Source: Gloeopeniophorella convolvens
Lineage: Eukaryota > Basidiomycota > Agaricomycetes > Russulales
Direction: 5' to 3'
NCBI GenBank assembly: GCA_022496205.1
Contig: WTXD01000001.1
Span: 1,798,001-1,862,000, forward strand
Length of the DNA: 64,000 nucleotides
The translations under genes and the position numbers were made by a program. Position 1 is the first letter of the stretch, and each line of letters begins with the position of its first letter. This document shows, in pieces, positions 45,837 through 56,791 of this stretch. Below the pieces are notes generated by a model that was not told the DNA's origin, did not search any database, and worked only from the letters and a program-made list of their open reading frames with translations.

Positions 45837-47278
45837 ATGGCCGCCATTCTCCCCTCCCAGCCACGACCAGCCATCCATTCTGCCCATCCGTCCTTTTCAT
45901 TCCCCTCCGTTATGGATCTCCACTCCCGCCCTTATAGGTCTACCCGCCCATCCCATATCCCCCCAGCCGTGCACAATCATCCCCACCACACCCACCCCTG
46001 CTTGCACAACCACCACCACCACCACCACCACCAACAACAACAGCACACCATGACTGCCGTCCACTCCTCGCCCCTTGCTGGCTATCCTCTCATCTATAGT
46101 CCCTCCGAGCACCCGTTCTCTGGCTCCGGCGGGGCATCCTCTATGGCTGCGGACATCCAGCACGACTATCCCTTTGACATGAACTTCCCCACCGGCTCCA
46201 GCATGAGCTTTTCCGACCTCGACCTTTCCCAGTCTGCCTTCCTCGGCCCCGACCAGCTGCCCTGGTCTGACTCCAAGGCTGACGTCAAGATTGAGTCCCC
46301 GCCCGTCGCTCAGCAGGCCTTCTACGCCGACCCCGGCAGCTACACCTACTACAGCGGCGACGCCAACGCTGCTGCTGCGGTCGCTGCCGAGGCTGTCCAG
46401 CTCTTCTCCACACAGCCGCAGCCCCATCCCCATCCTCATCCTCAGCAGCCCACTCCCGCCGAGATACTTGCAGGTGCACCCCAGCAGGTCATCTACTACA
46501 GCCCGGCTGCCGAGACCGAGATGGAGATGGAGGGCGACATGGAGCTGCACTACCCGACGTCCTCGCCAATGCCGCACACCCTCCCGCCCGCAGCAGCTCC
46601 GGCCTACATCCATCCGTCCGAGGTGATGCCACCCTCGCCGCAGCACGGGCTCTCCGCCGTGCCTTTCCCGCGCATGGGCGGTGGCTCGTCGAGCCCGCCG
46701 GGGCTCACGGGCGAGTCGGACGAGGACATGGAGAGCGAGTCGGGCGAGAGCGAGATCGCCGAGCCGTCGGACGGGCCGGACGGCGACGACGACGGCGAGT
46801 TTGTGCCGGCGGGCGCCTCGCGCGCACGCACGCGCGAGCGGCGCACGAGCAGCGCCAGCGCGAGCAGCGGGACAGGGAGCTCACGCGCACAGCGCCAGTG
46901 CCGGCTCAGCGCGCCCGTGCCCGTCCCGAACCTCACGAAAAAGTCGCGCGGGCGGCGCGTGCCGACGCAGCCTATATTTGTCGTCCAGGGCGGCGTGCAG
47001 AAGAATACGCGCATGTACCGGTGCACCGTCGATGGGTGCTACAAGTGCTTTGCGCGCGGGGAGCATCTCAAGCGGCACGTGCGGTCCATCCACACCAACG
47101 AGAAGCGTGAGTGTGCTCCCCCCCGTTTTTTCCGAGCGAGGTTGCTGATGGTTTGGGTGTTGCAGCGCACAAGTGCCCCGTTGAGGGCTGCGGGAAGGAC
47201 TTTAGCCGGCACGACAACCTTGGGCAGCACATGCGTGTGCACAAGGGCCAGGCGGCTGGTATGGCCGGCGACGACTGA
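45837..47278 (+). CDS. C2H2 zinc-finger transcription factor, Msn2/4-type, larger paralogue
   Basis: It is predicted to be a nuclear stress- or nutrient-response regulator of about 460 residues. I use ATG 45837 (MAAILPSQPRP...); MDLHSRPYRS at 45912 is an alternative. After a His/Gln tract (about residues 55-70) come an acidic region with SFSDLDLSQSAFLGPDQLPW (activation-domain-like), a second acidic tract (DEDMESESGESEIAEPSDGP), then PVPVPNLTKKSRGRRVP. Finger 1 is YRCTVDGCYKCFARGEHLKRH with the final SIH, then TNEK. Intron 47107-47165 leads to finger 2: HKCPVEGCGKDFSRHDNLGQH, final RVH, and stop TGA 47276-47278. The fingers and the shared KSRGR motif tie it to the factor at 35861. The 5-kb upstream noncoding region suggests elaborate control. 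Confidence 0.88.
46009..46043 (+). repeat. CAC/CAA trinucleotide tract inside the transcription factor gene
   Basis: An imperfect run of CAC then CAA codons encodes seven or more histidines followed by four glutamines. Such a tract is liable to length variation. Confidence 0.8.
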
Positions 47279-47970
47279 GCGCACGCACAAAAACGGCGCG
47301 CACTCGCTCACGTCTTATGACAAATTTCTACGACGACGACTCGACATCACACCTCACACCCAGTGATCTTCTTTCTGCTTCTGTATCTGCTGCTTCCTCG
47401 TCTTTCTCTCTCTGCGTCTCTGCTTGGGCCTGAATAACGTTGGGACACTACTCCTCCGCTAGGGGACACGGACGCCTGTTGTACATCACGCCCCTTTATG
47501 CCCCCCTCACGCTAGCCTCCTCTCGCACGTATGTACTTCTACCATTGATCGCCACATCCATCATCCCATCCCATCCCCAACTGTGTTCCAATGCGCCTCC
47601 AGTCCCGTCTGTATCCATCTCCATGTGTATTCCCTATTCTATCGCGTGTAGTATTACTTATGCAGGCGCTGCGCCGTGGTTGCCCTTGCTGCTGCTGTTC
47701 TCATTATGCGTCTTTGTTATGTTATGATATGATGCTTTTGTCGGCAGACATGCTATGTGTGCCCACGGGGAGTGAAATGCTTTGGGAGGGTGTACAAGGT
47801 AAAACAAGATAGGTGGACAATGCAAGCTATGCAACGGGAGGACAGGGGTAGATAGCGTGTGGAGGCGGGGAGCAGAGCCCTCGGGCTCTACTCAATAGAC
47901 TGGTGACCGAGTCTCTGACGCAGCGCAGTGCTCCGCGGGGCAGAGCGTGCGCAGGTGGCTCGCGCGCGGG
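47279..47970. other. Convergent 3' region between the transcription factor and centrin
   Basis: It is pyrimidine-rich, with short frames only and nothing recognised. Confidence 0.45.
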
Positions 47971-48590
47971 CTATGCGTCATCCGTCATGATCGCGAAGAA
48001 CTCCTGCTCGTTGATCTCGCCGTCCTGGTCGAGGTCAAACTCGTCGATCATCGCCTGCCTGCGCGCCACAGCACAAACGTCAGCCGGACACACACACACG
48101 CAGAAAGCAAAGCGTGGGGGCGCACAGCTCGTCTTCCTCGAGGCGGTCGCCGATCTCCTTCGCGACGCGCCGCAGGTTGCGGATCGAGATCTTGCCCGTG
48201 CCGTCGTCGTCGAACAGCGCGAACGCGCGGCGGATCTCGTCCATTGGGTCGCGCGCGAGGATGCGCTCCGTCACTGCGCGCGTCAGCCAGGAGGAAGTCG
48301 GGGAGGGGGCGGCACGCACTGATCTTGACAAAGTCGTCGTACTCGAGCAGGCCGTGGCCCGTCTTGTCGTGGTCGCGCAGCGCCTTGAGCACCTCGGCCT
48401 TCTTGAGGTCGAAGCCGAGCGCGCGCATGGCGACCTTGAGCTCGTGGTAGTCGAGCGCGCCGTCCTTGTCCGTGTCGAAGAGCTCGAACGCCTCTTTGAT
48501 CTCTTGGCGCTGCTCGTCGGAGAGCTCGGGACGCGCGTGCGAGGCGGCGGCGGCGCGGCGCTTGGATTTGGTCGCGGAGGAGGTGTACAT
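47971..48590 (-). CDS. CDC31: Centrin (Cdc31-type EF-hand protein)
   Basis: It is a calcium-binding protein of the spindle pole body, needed for its duplication, and also works with TREX-2/Sac3 and Rad4/XPC (family knowledge). Three exons (48590-48320, 48273-48126, 48058-47971) give 168 residues, the family length. A basic N-terminus ([16 protein letters not shown]) is followed by four EF-hands. EF1 ([21 protein letters not shown]) and EF4 ([18 protein letters not shown]) have canonical calcium ligands. EF2 ([15 protein letters not shown]) departs from the consensus spacing, and EF3 is [20 protein letters not shown]. The stretch [17 protein letters not shown] and the phrase [14 protein letters not shown] are diagnostic of centrins as opposed to calmodulin. 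It is divergent from the xanthine dioxygenase gene. Confidence 0.93.
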
Positions 48591-49184
48591 GGTGCGCGGG
48601 ATGGGATGTGGTAGCAAGGACAAGGCGCGTGCGAGGAGCGCGTCGCGTGTCGCGCGACGCGGTTAGGTAAGCAAGCAACAGGTTGTTTGTATAGGTTTGT
48701 TCGCTTGGCTATCTTATCTTGTGTTGCGGATTTACGTTATCGGCGTGCCGTGCGCTACTCCCGCTGGCCGCTGTTCCGTCCGTGCGTCAGATGGCCATGT
48801 CAGCTCGGGGCGACGTATTCCCGGTGCTACTGTAGCTGAGTCGCCACCCACAGCGGTGAGTGAGCAGGCATTGCCGGGCGCCGCACGAGATCGGCAGGGC
48901 GCGCAAGTGACGCACCTCAGCTGCTGCTCCATGGAGCGGCCTCCCTGCTCGCGGAGGGACACGTGCCATGCTTACGCCCAGGGGCCACCGCGCACGGCAC
49001 AGCCGAGAGCTGCGTGGATCGTATCATGGACAAGATGCTTCCAGCCAGAGCCAGAGTCCTCAGGGCAGCTTTCGGGCGACCCCCGCGCACGGGCCCGGCT
49101 TTTCGGGCCTTTATAATATCGCCCCATCGCCCCTCGTTCGCTACCATCATATCCACCACCACCTCTGCCCGCGATCCCGCTCTC
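48591..49184. promoter_or_regulatory. Shared divergent promoter region, centrin and xanthine dioxygenase
   Basis: The two start codons lie 594 bp apart in opposite directions. TATAAT at 49112-49117 is 68 bp upstream of the dioxygenase ATG and is a possible TATA element for it. No TATA is evident for centrin. Confidence 0.5.
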
Positions 49185-50612
49185 ATGGCCATCGAGACCT
49201 CCCCGCTCCCGCTCCCCCCGTCCGCGGACCCATCCAAGTTCACCCAGTTTGGGCGGGAGGTGCACGGCATCGACCCGGGGAACCTGTCGCCCGCCGAGTT
49301 TGCCGAGATCGAGCAGCTGCTGTACAAGGTGCGCGCCGAGTCGATGCGCGGGCGGGCGGAGGCTGACTTCGGGAATTAATGGCTCTGCAGCACGACGCGC
49401 TGCTCTTCCGTAACGCCAGCCTGACGCCCGAGCAGCAGTACGCCCTGACCAAGGCACGTGTCCACCCCTCCGCGCCTCCGCGCACACTAAACCCCCCGGC
49501 GCTGCGCGCAGGCCTTTGACCCGGCATCCGAGTCGTACGGGCACGGGAACAACAAGACGCAGTCAACGCAAAAGTCGATCCTGCACCCGGACCTCAAGAC
49601 GATCCCGCGTGTGCCGCAGGTACAGCTCATCGGCAACGGCACCGTGTACGAGCACGAGGGGCTGCCCGTCGCCGCGCTCAAGCACCCCTCGCACACGACC
49701 TTCCACGCGACGACCGTCTCGCCCGCGGACGAGGCCGCCGGCGCGACGCGCTTCTACCGCTGGCACATCGACGCCGCGCTGTACGAGCTCTCCCCGCCCA
49801 AGGTGACGACGCTCTACGCGCTGCGCGTCCCCGGCGGCGCGCCGCAGGTCGCGCGCTACGACGACGGCACCGGCGACGTGCTGCCCGTGCCGCTCGGCAC
49901 GACCGCGTTCGTCTCGGGCCGCACGATGTTCGACATCCTCCCGCGCGAGCTGCAGAGCCTCGCGGTGCGCGCGCGCGTGCGCTATGCGCCGCACCCGTAC
50001 GTGTGGATGGCGCCCGCCCGCGCGCACAGCACGGGCCTCGCGATCGAGAGCGAGGGCCGCGAGCTCGCGCCCGACCAGCTCCCGCCGTGGAGCGAGGACA
50101 AGGTCAAGGTGCTGCCGATCGTGCGTCGCCCGTCCCTCCCTCCTTGCGCACGCGCATAGTGCTGATTACGCCGCACGGCAGACGTGGAAGAACCCCGTGA
50201 CGGGCGCGCTGCACTTCCAGGTGCACCCGTGCGCGGCGCAGGAGATCCTGGTCGACCCGCTGCCGGAGGGCGCCGCGCGCGAGGGCGCGCTGTACCCCGA
50301 CGGCGCGCACCTGACGGACCTCAAGGAGGTGCGCGGGCTGCTCTACCGCATGCAGCGTCCCGCCATCGTGCCCAGCGTGAGTCCGCCCCCCTCCGACTGT
50401 ATCGTGCATGCGCTGACGACGGGCGACCGCAGCTGGTGTACCCGCACGACTGGACCGAGCGCGACCTGGTGCTGTTCCACAACCGCGGCGTGCTGCACTC
50501 GGTCGTCGGCGCGTTCGCGCCCGACCAGGTGCGCGCGTTCCACCAGTGCAATCTGGCCGCGTCGGGCGACCCGGTGGGCCCGACGGCCGAGGATGTCAAG
50601 GCGTACGCGTGA
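49185..50612 (+). CDS. xanA: Alpha-ketoglutarate-dependent xanthine dioxygenase (XanA-type)
   Basis: It converts xanthine, 2-oxoglutarate and O2 to uric acid, succinate and CO2, a fungal alternative to xanthine dehydrogenase in purine use. Five exons (49185-49328, 49391-49453, 49512-50120, 50182-50376, 50433-50612) give 396 residues, close to the family length. The TauD/TfdA fold signature is intact: the iron ligands H154-x-D156 are in FYRWHIDAALYELSPPKVTTL, and the distal histidine lies in LVLFHNRGVLHSVVG (H359). The N-terminus KFTQFGREVHGIDP and the segments LFRNASLTPEQQ, AFDPASESYGHGNNKT and HPDLKTIPRVPQVQ are typical of XanA. Intron 2 begins with GC (AAG/GCACGT). There is no targeting signal, so it is presumably cytosolic. 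Confidence 0.92.
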
Positions 50613-51763
50613 GCGGGCGCGTTGTTTGGGGAGCACGCAGTATGTATATTGTGTGTATGTATACGCTGGGATCAGAGCGCACAAGGCGCTATGGTCGAGT
50701 AATAGCAGCTGCGAAGAACATTGTCTCGCGTCTTCCGGTGGTGGGCTCTGCGATTCGAATATTGTCGCTTGAGTCCCGATATTCAGCGTGCACGCGACCT
50801 CAAATTATTCCCGCTGTCCTCGTTCACATTCGAGCGCGCAACAACACACCGCGGAGATACACTGCTCAGCCCAGTCCCGGGCACACACGTTCATCTGCCA
50901 CAACATGGCCAGACCCGCGCAAGCAACGATCGCTCCACCAGAGCTTCGAGCTTCGTTTCATCTCGGGCCCCATCGAGTCACCCTTCCACGCCCGCGCTCC
51001 CCAGATCTAGGGTCCCATCCGACCGATGTATCGCCAGGGCACCTAGGCGACCGCGCCCTTCGAGAAGGCGTGTGCATGTGACTCTCCGACAGCGGGCGCG
51101 CCGTCGAAACGCGAAAACATAGAGAAGAGAACCCGCCGAAGCGGAGCGGGGCGGGGGCAGAGTGTTCTATGGAGGCTTGCTGGTAAGAAGGGTGCACACG
51201 AGGCCGTCCTTATCTGCATCGCCTCGCGTTCCGAGAAAGCGTCGAAAGAAACAGAAGTCGCGCTTGTATGGGCATACATACAACACATCTTGTCTTGGCT
51301 ATGTGTGGGGCGTCGCTGCAATCGCCGAGGTATCTGCTTCGGGCGTCGATAGAGTCAGAGCCAGATCTCGGGCAGAGTGCGAGGTTCCCGGAGCTGTTCC
51401 GGGGGGTTCAGTTCGTTCTGGGGGGTGTGCTCGGGCAAAGGAGAGAAGAGAAGGCGGGCTGAGCAGCCTGCGCTGGGAAGTCCGATTGGCCATCGCGAGG
51501 GTCCCCGGTGGACATGGGGCATGGGGTCCATAGCTAGGGCGGGGACGGAGAGAAGGATACATGCACAGAGAGACACGCGGTAATAGAGCTTCAGATTGAC
51601 TGCCATGCTGCACTGTACACCGAGACACACGTATATGGGTTCAAAAAAAAAATAGAGCTAGGGCGAGGGGCGAAGGTGAGCGAGGTCGTTGACACGGACG
51701 AGCCAGCCCCCGCGCGCGGCGCCCGTGCGCACCCGAGCATGGTCCGTGCGCCGCGCGCGCACG
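50613..51763. other. Intergenic upstream of U2 snRNA, no gene seen
   Basis: Short mutually overlapping frames only. An A10 run lies near 51642-51651. Confidence 0.45.
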
Positions 51764-51771
51764 TATATAAA
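51764..51771 (+). promoter_or_regulatory. TATA box of the U2 snRNA gene
   Basis: TATATAAA begins about 29 bp before the inferred U2 5' end, the right distance for an RNA polymerase II core promoter. Confidence 0.65.
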
Positions 51772-51792
51772 CCCCACCCCCTGCTTCCCGAA

Positions 51793-51990
51793 ATCCTTAC
51801 CACTCTGGCCTTTTGGCTTAGATCAAGTGTAGTATCTGTTCTTAATAGTTTAACCACTATTATGGGGGCACCGCCCCCATTATTGGTTATCTTATTTTTG
51901 CCGCCCCTGCTCCCTGGGCTCTGCTTGCAACCTGGGCGACGCGATGACCTTGCCGCTGCACTACTGGCCTGTGTTGTCGGGGGATCACCC
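51793..51990 (+). ncRNA. U2 spliceosomal snRNA
   Basis: U2 pairs with the intron branch site in the spliceosome. The 5' domain is unmistakable: GGCCTTTTGGCTTAGATCAA, then GTGTAGTATCTGTTCTTA, including the branch-recognition GTAGTA at 51829-51834. Stem-loop IIa follows (AATAGT / ACTATT around TTAACC, 51844-51862), then a very GC-rich IIb hairpin (GGGGGC-ACC-GCCCCC, about 51865-51878), then the Sm site in ATCTTATTTTTG (to 51900). Near the 3' end is a stem-loop IV-like hairpin with loop GCTGCACTACT (51955-51965), comparable to the TATTGCAGTAC loop that binds U2B''. The ends are estimates (5' end 51793-51799; 3' end within about 10 nt). A 167-codon frame running through it is a by-product. Confidence 0.93.
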
Positions 51991-52345
51991 TTGCTTTTCC
52001 TTTGCTGTTCTTTCTATCACTCGCCTTTCGGTGGGTGCTTGGGAACAGCAAAAGATTTGTTGGGTTGGTCTTCTGATGGCTTTGTTTTGCTTTCTCCTGT
52101 GGAATGGTTGTTGATATGTGAGTCTGTCTATGGTGTTCTGTGGGATTTGAATGTATTGTTGATGTGTTGTAAATGCTAGCCTGCTTGTGTGCTTGTGAAC
52201 ATAGAGTGCTAGCTGCCCCTGTAGCTGGTTGTCTGCTTGGTCTAATGAGACAAAAGCATGGCCCTCATTCTGCTGCATCCGGTGTGCCCTGCCATTGCAG
52301 TTTACAAAAAGTGCAATGCATGTGGGTTGCCAACGCCCAAAGTGA

Positions 52346-53875
52346 TTACACATCTGCTGTATCAGTCTTATCGACGGTTCCTGCATGTCCCTGTTGCTCA
52401 CTCAGATCAACATCCCGCATTATCATCAGAGTGATCAGAGAGACATCGCTTGTCCGTGCTCTCTGCTGTGATTTGTGCTCTCCGCTGTGCGGCTCCCTCA
52501 GGTCACCCGATGGATGGACGCTGCGTGGCGCGAACGTCGAGACCCGGTCGGCGGCAGTGCTCATCTCGCGGGAGGTTAGGACAATGATGATGGTCGGGTA
52601 GATCCCCTGATGTGTATGGTCAGCGTGGGGCAAGGCCGTGCGTCGCGGTACTACTACTGACCGATATCTGGCAGACGCTTTCGGACAAAACAGAGTACGC
52701 TGCGACGACAAGTGGATCGGGTATCGTCCTCATAATAACGAGGAGGATCTGGAAGCGCAAAATGAGTCGCCAGCTCGGCAGGAGAAACGATGTCTTCATA
52801 CCCAGAACATGGCGTAGATTGCGCCCGACTCGAGAAGCAAAGTCATGACGTTTTCCACCCGGGTGCGCCGTCGTTTCATGTGCAGTTGCGACTTTAAGAA
52901 CTGACGATGCTTGCTAATAGACGGGTGGACAATTGGACGTGAGACGTCTTTGATGGGCAGGTTTAGACTCACCACGCTTTCGCCGCGACCAGTCCAAATG
53001 CCCACAAGTTCGATACGACCGACAGGACCACCGCTAATAGCCCACCGAGCTCAACGAAAGACAAATCCTGCTGCAGGACTGCGCCCGTGATGACCGCCCC
53101 CACCACTGGAATATGCATCGCGTGGGCCGCAAAGCTGAGAAAGTTGAGGACAATTGACGCTGTGACGAGCCAATGCAGCGGTGAACAGTCAAGTGAATAT
53201 TGCTCGTTGCGTAGTGGAGGTAGCTCACCAAACGAGAGCGTCGCCAGCAGGAGCGAAACGAAGAGCACGACGCGCGAGCGCCCCCAGAGCAGCCAGGCGC
53301 GCGACATTACGATGGCATCGCTGAGCGTCAGCTGCCATCACCAGCCAGGGCGAGGCCCGACCAAGGATGTCAGGTCGTGCCTGCTGCAGACGGACGTGCG
53401 ACGCACGTTGAGAAAGACGGCGACCATGGACACACTGTCCAGAACGCCGCTCGCGTCCGAGCCACCTGTGATAACCTTCGCCTTGCCCATGCTATCGATT
53501 GGCGTGACGCGGCCGCCTCTTATGTCGAGATTCCCGGTGATTGCGGTGCCTGCCGCCCAATGCACGGTAGCGAAGAGCCACATGAGGATGATGATCGCCA
53601 GCGTAGCGCGGCGGTTGTTCTCTCGCAATCCACGCTCACTGCGCGGTGCTCAGTAACCGAGGTCTACGGCGAGGACGATCTAGCGCACATGAGTATGTAG
53701 ATCAAAAATAAGAGGAGGGCCGTAAAGAAGCCTGCGACCGGAGTGTCAGCTTGGCATAGTCGTGGTACTAACGTAGCGGGTGACCCAGTGAAGAGTAGGA
53801 CTGACCGAACAACATAGTTTCCGAAAGCTCAGCGAAATACGTGACGTACTTGTGTAGGAATTTTTCATGGGCCAT
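52346..53875 (-). CDS. Orphan polytopic membrane protein of Agaricomycetes, copy 1
   Basis: About nine exons join in frame from ATG 53875 (MAHEKFLHKYVTYFAELSET, then MLF). Features in order are a first helix (GFFTALLLFLIYILM), ATLAIIILMWLFATVHWAAG, a luminal loop, VSMVAVFLN-LTLSDAIVMSRAW with an Asp/Arg pair, VVLFVSLLLATLSF, VELGGLLAVVLSVVSNLWAF, KHRQFLKSQLHMKRRRTRVE (basic cytosolic loop), a last pair of helices (LLLESGAIYAMFW, GIYPTIIIVLTSREM) and a hydrophilic tail. About seven helices are predicted. The DAIVxxRAWxLW and ESGAIY motifs recur in numerous unnamed mushroom proteins and in the neighbour at 54585. Receptor-like topology is suggestive only; the function is unknown. Confidence 0.72.
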
Positions 53876-54584
53876 GGCTAGCATGGCTGGGCCCCTGGTT
53901 CAAGTGGTGCAGTAGCCTAGAGACGGGTGATCAACACCCGGCACACGAATGGCTGCAGTACATCGAGACCGGGTAGTGACGCCTGACTCGGTGCTTATAT
54001 AGTTTGCCCAGCGATTGCATCGACCTCCGTGGACAGCCCTCGTGGTCACCTGTACCGTCGAGTTCTCATCAAGTCGGGCTGACCGACGCCAACGGCACAG
54101 CAGCCATTTCGATATGAGGTGGCCTGCCAGTGCTCCCCATCTCCGAAGAGGCTGTACGAGGACAGACTCGGATCAGTCGCTCTCTGCCATCTGGCCAAAC
54201 GAGTAGCTGCTGATGTGGCATCTTCGAACGTACCCAGGAGATTCAGAGAGCTATATATATCTACGCACACTTCGCTCGGTCGTAAATGAACATCATGTTT
54301 CTCAATGTGACCCCAATTCGATGATCTTGTGTATCTATACAGGTTTCGACCGGTGCACCGAAGGCATCGTCTCACAATAGTCGGTACGACGACAACTATC
54401 CATCTCAGCCTTGGCTCACAATTTGTTACGAAGTGCCGCCAGCGGCACCTTTCGCGAAATTCTTTGGCGGAAGAGGGCAGCACGTACTATCTTGGAGTGA
54501 GGACTCCAACTCGAGGACCTTAATTTCTCCGCAGAAGGAATTTCTCAGGCATCTTGCGATGATGATTCCTGATACGTATACGAC
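53876..54584. other. Intergenic, no gene seen
   Basis: This lies between the two orphan membrane protein genes. Short frames only. Confidence 0.4.
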
Positions 54585-55685
54585 CTAAGGCAGCTGATTA
54601 GTATGTATTATTAGCACGAGAAGAATGCAGGGTATCACCGATAGCTGTGATATGCTCTCAGTTGCAATTACAAACGTTTCGTCCGATGTAACGAAAGGAA
54701 GTGAGGACGCGACCAGCAGGAAAATCTTTGTCGAATCAACCTCCGAGTTCTACGCGATCGAGGTTTAAACGTACCCAAATGGTCGCTGGGATGATACCGG
54801 ACTCCAGGAACGCAGACGCGATCACCATAGCTCGTTTTTGACCCGGAGAGGTGCGCAAGATGTCGGTAACCTGGTCTCTGTACAGCCTTGAGATGAGATT
54901 AGCTTTCGGCTACTCCTACTCCGCTTCTGGTGTGGTCTCTCACCACGCCTTATTCGCCACAAGGGCGCATGCCCACAGGTTGCACAAAATGGACAAGATG
55001 ATGGAGGCTGGGTAGAGCATCAGGAGCCCGAACAGTTGCGGCGCTGCGGGACTCATTGCGAAGAGATGCAACGCTGACGGAGTTCAGCTCTTAAACATGC
55101 GGCAAGCATATCGGAAGGGGAGCCTACCAGCGTCGAGCGTTACGATGCAGTCAGAGACCGCGATGCGCCAAGTGGACCGGTTCCACAGAGTCGTTGCGCG
55201 CCATATCACGAATGCATCGGCGAGAAGCACCTGAAGTCGTATCGGTACGAATACGTCATCAAATATTGGAGAGTGCGCCGTACGGATATGACCGACAACC
55301 AGTCGCGGGCTTGCGTGATAGACTCTGAGAGTGGCCCTCCCGTGATGACGGACTGGCACCATATAGTGACTTGAAGCGACCAATGGACGATCGAGATGCA
55401 TTGAGTGCACGTTGATACGGCCAACATGATAGCGCTAGCTCTACATTTGATGCCTTTTTGCCTGTAGGAACTCATTAGAAGTCTTCGGTCGGAAGAAAGA
55501 CCTGGCGTACAGGAGAGAATACGTTGAGAGCAAGAAGAAGGCGCTGGAAAATCCTAGTGTGCGCCCAGTCAGAAAGCATCAACCGTAAGAAGTGATGCCT
55601 CACCGAACAACATTGTCTCAAGGACTACAGCACTATACCATGTATTGAATATTTCGGAGTTGGTATGTACGTGCGGAATATACAT
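54585..55685 (-). CDS. Orphan polytopic membrane protein of Agaricomycetes, copy 2
   Basis: It belongs to the same family as the gene at 52346. It starts MYIPHVHTNSEIFNTWYSA then VVLETMLFG (compare LSETMLF in copy 1). After splicing: FSSAFFLLSTYSLLYAR, QKGIKCRASAIMLAVSTCTQ, then VLLADAFVIWRATTLWNRS (compare LTLSDAIVMSRAWLLWGRS), LYPASIILSILCNLWACALV followed by ANKAW, a basic loop, AMVIASAFLESGIIPATIW, and a final helix ending VLIIHTNQLP with TAG 54587-54585. At least six short introns are needed and every join keeps frame, so the copy looks intact although diverged. The shared intron plan indicates descent by duplication. Function unknown. Confidence 0.65.
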
Positions 55686-56791
55686 GGTTGTGTTCTCGAG
55701 GGGTTGGGGTAATTGCAACAGGAGGGCTTAGCTGCCTGGCACTAGACTTCCAGAACCGTGTCCTATTCGCTGCATTTATAACGCTGTCAGCTAGACCAAG
55801 TCTACAGCGTCTCCAGCGAGCAGAGTAGGAAGTATACAATGATTGAGTCAACAACATTGCGTACCATGGGGATTGTCGGCGAGGACTTCTCCAAAGCAAC
55901 GACTTACACGCTCCTCGCAGTGACCGTGGGAGGTGATCGTGGAGCGAGCACCGCCAAATACGAAGCATCTGGCTGGCCTGATATCAATGAACAACGGTTG
56001 ACTCAGGCAATGCGCGCTTGACTCCATACCAATTCCTTTGCGTCCAATTCGACCAAGGTATTGACCTCCGGTCCGAATAGCGATGGGCCTTGTGACGAGT
56101 CTCAAGGCGCCTAATGAGTAAATCAGCTTCTCTTGAGGGCATATGATGGATTGAAGCTAGATGGCGTACACTCTACACGAGCGAGCGAAAGATCACGGCG
56201 GATCACAAGTTCATCACTGCGTTGACTGTGAGTCGTCTAGAAGATGCGGTAGAAAGCAGAGGATGTAATCTATCGTGTTACCCCGAGAGACGCAGAGATG
56301 GACAGACGACATTTGCCATACACGAATCGCCTTGGATAAATGGTGGTCACTGCCAGCAATCATCGGGATCGTCAGAGTTGGTCGTGATGGCGGCACAGGG
56401 GCCTGGCACAGCCACCGACACCGCCCCTATCGAGACCCTGTAGCACTCGCAGCCCTCTGCAGGTTCTGTCTCTACCCTACCGCATGAGATTGGACTGCGA
56501 CACATTCAATCAAGTTGACTACGGCCCGCGTTCTATGGACGGCACACCTAGATCGTCTTGTGGTTCGCGCCGGTCGTTCATAACAACCTCCGGAACCTCT
56601 TTTAGGTAAGTCACCGACTCGACAAACCCCCAACCATAGAGAGCCAATGGGGAGACGCAGCATGCCCGCAAAGATAGCAGATGAACATGTCCATTTATCT
56701 ATAACATACACCGTAATGTCAGAGCCTTGGGTCCATGGAGAACGTCAACAGATCAACAACACGTCTTGAACGCACCCATCGAGTCCAGCGA
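55686..56791. other. Intergenic, no confident gene
   Basis: Short frames on both strands (for example 56105-55848 -) without motif. No repeat or RNA gene was recognised. Confidence 0.4.

Noticed and set aside
51676..52179. Open frame of 167 codons on the plus strand
   Set aside because: It runs straight through the U2 snRNA, whose conserved sequence and hairpins explain the region.
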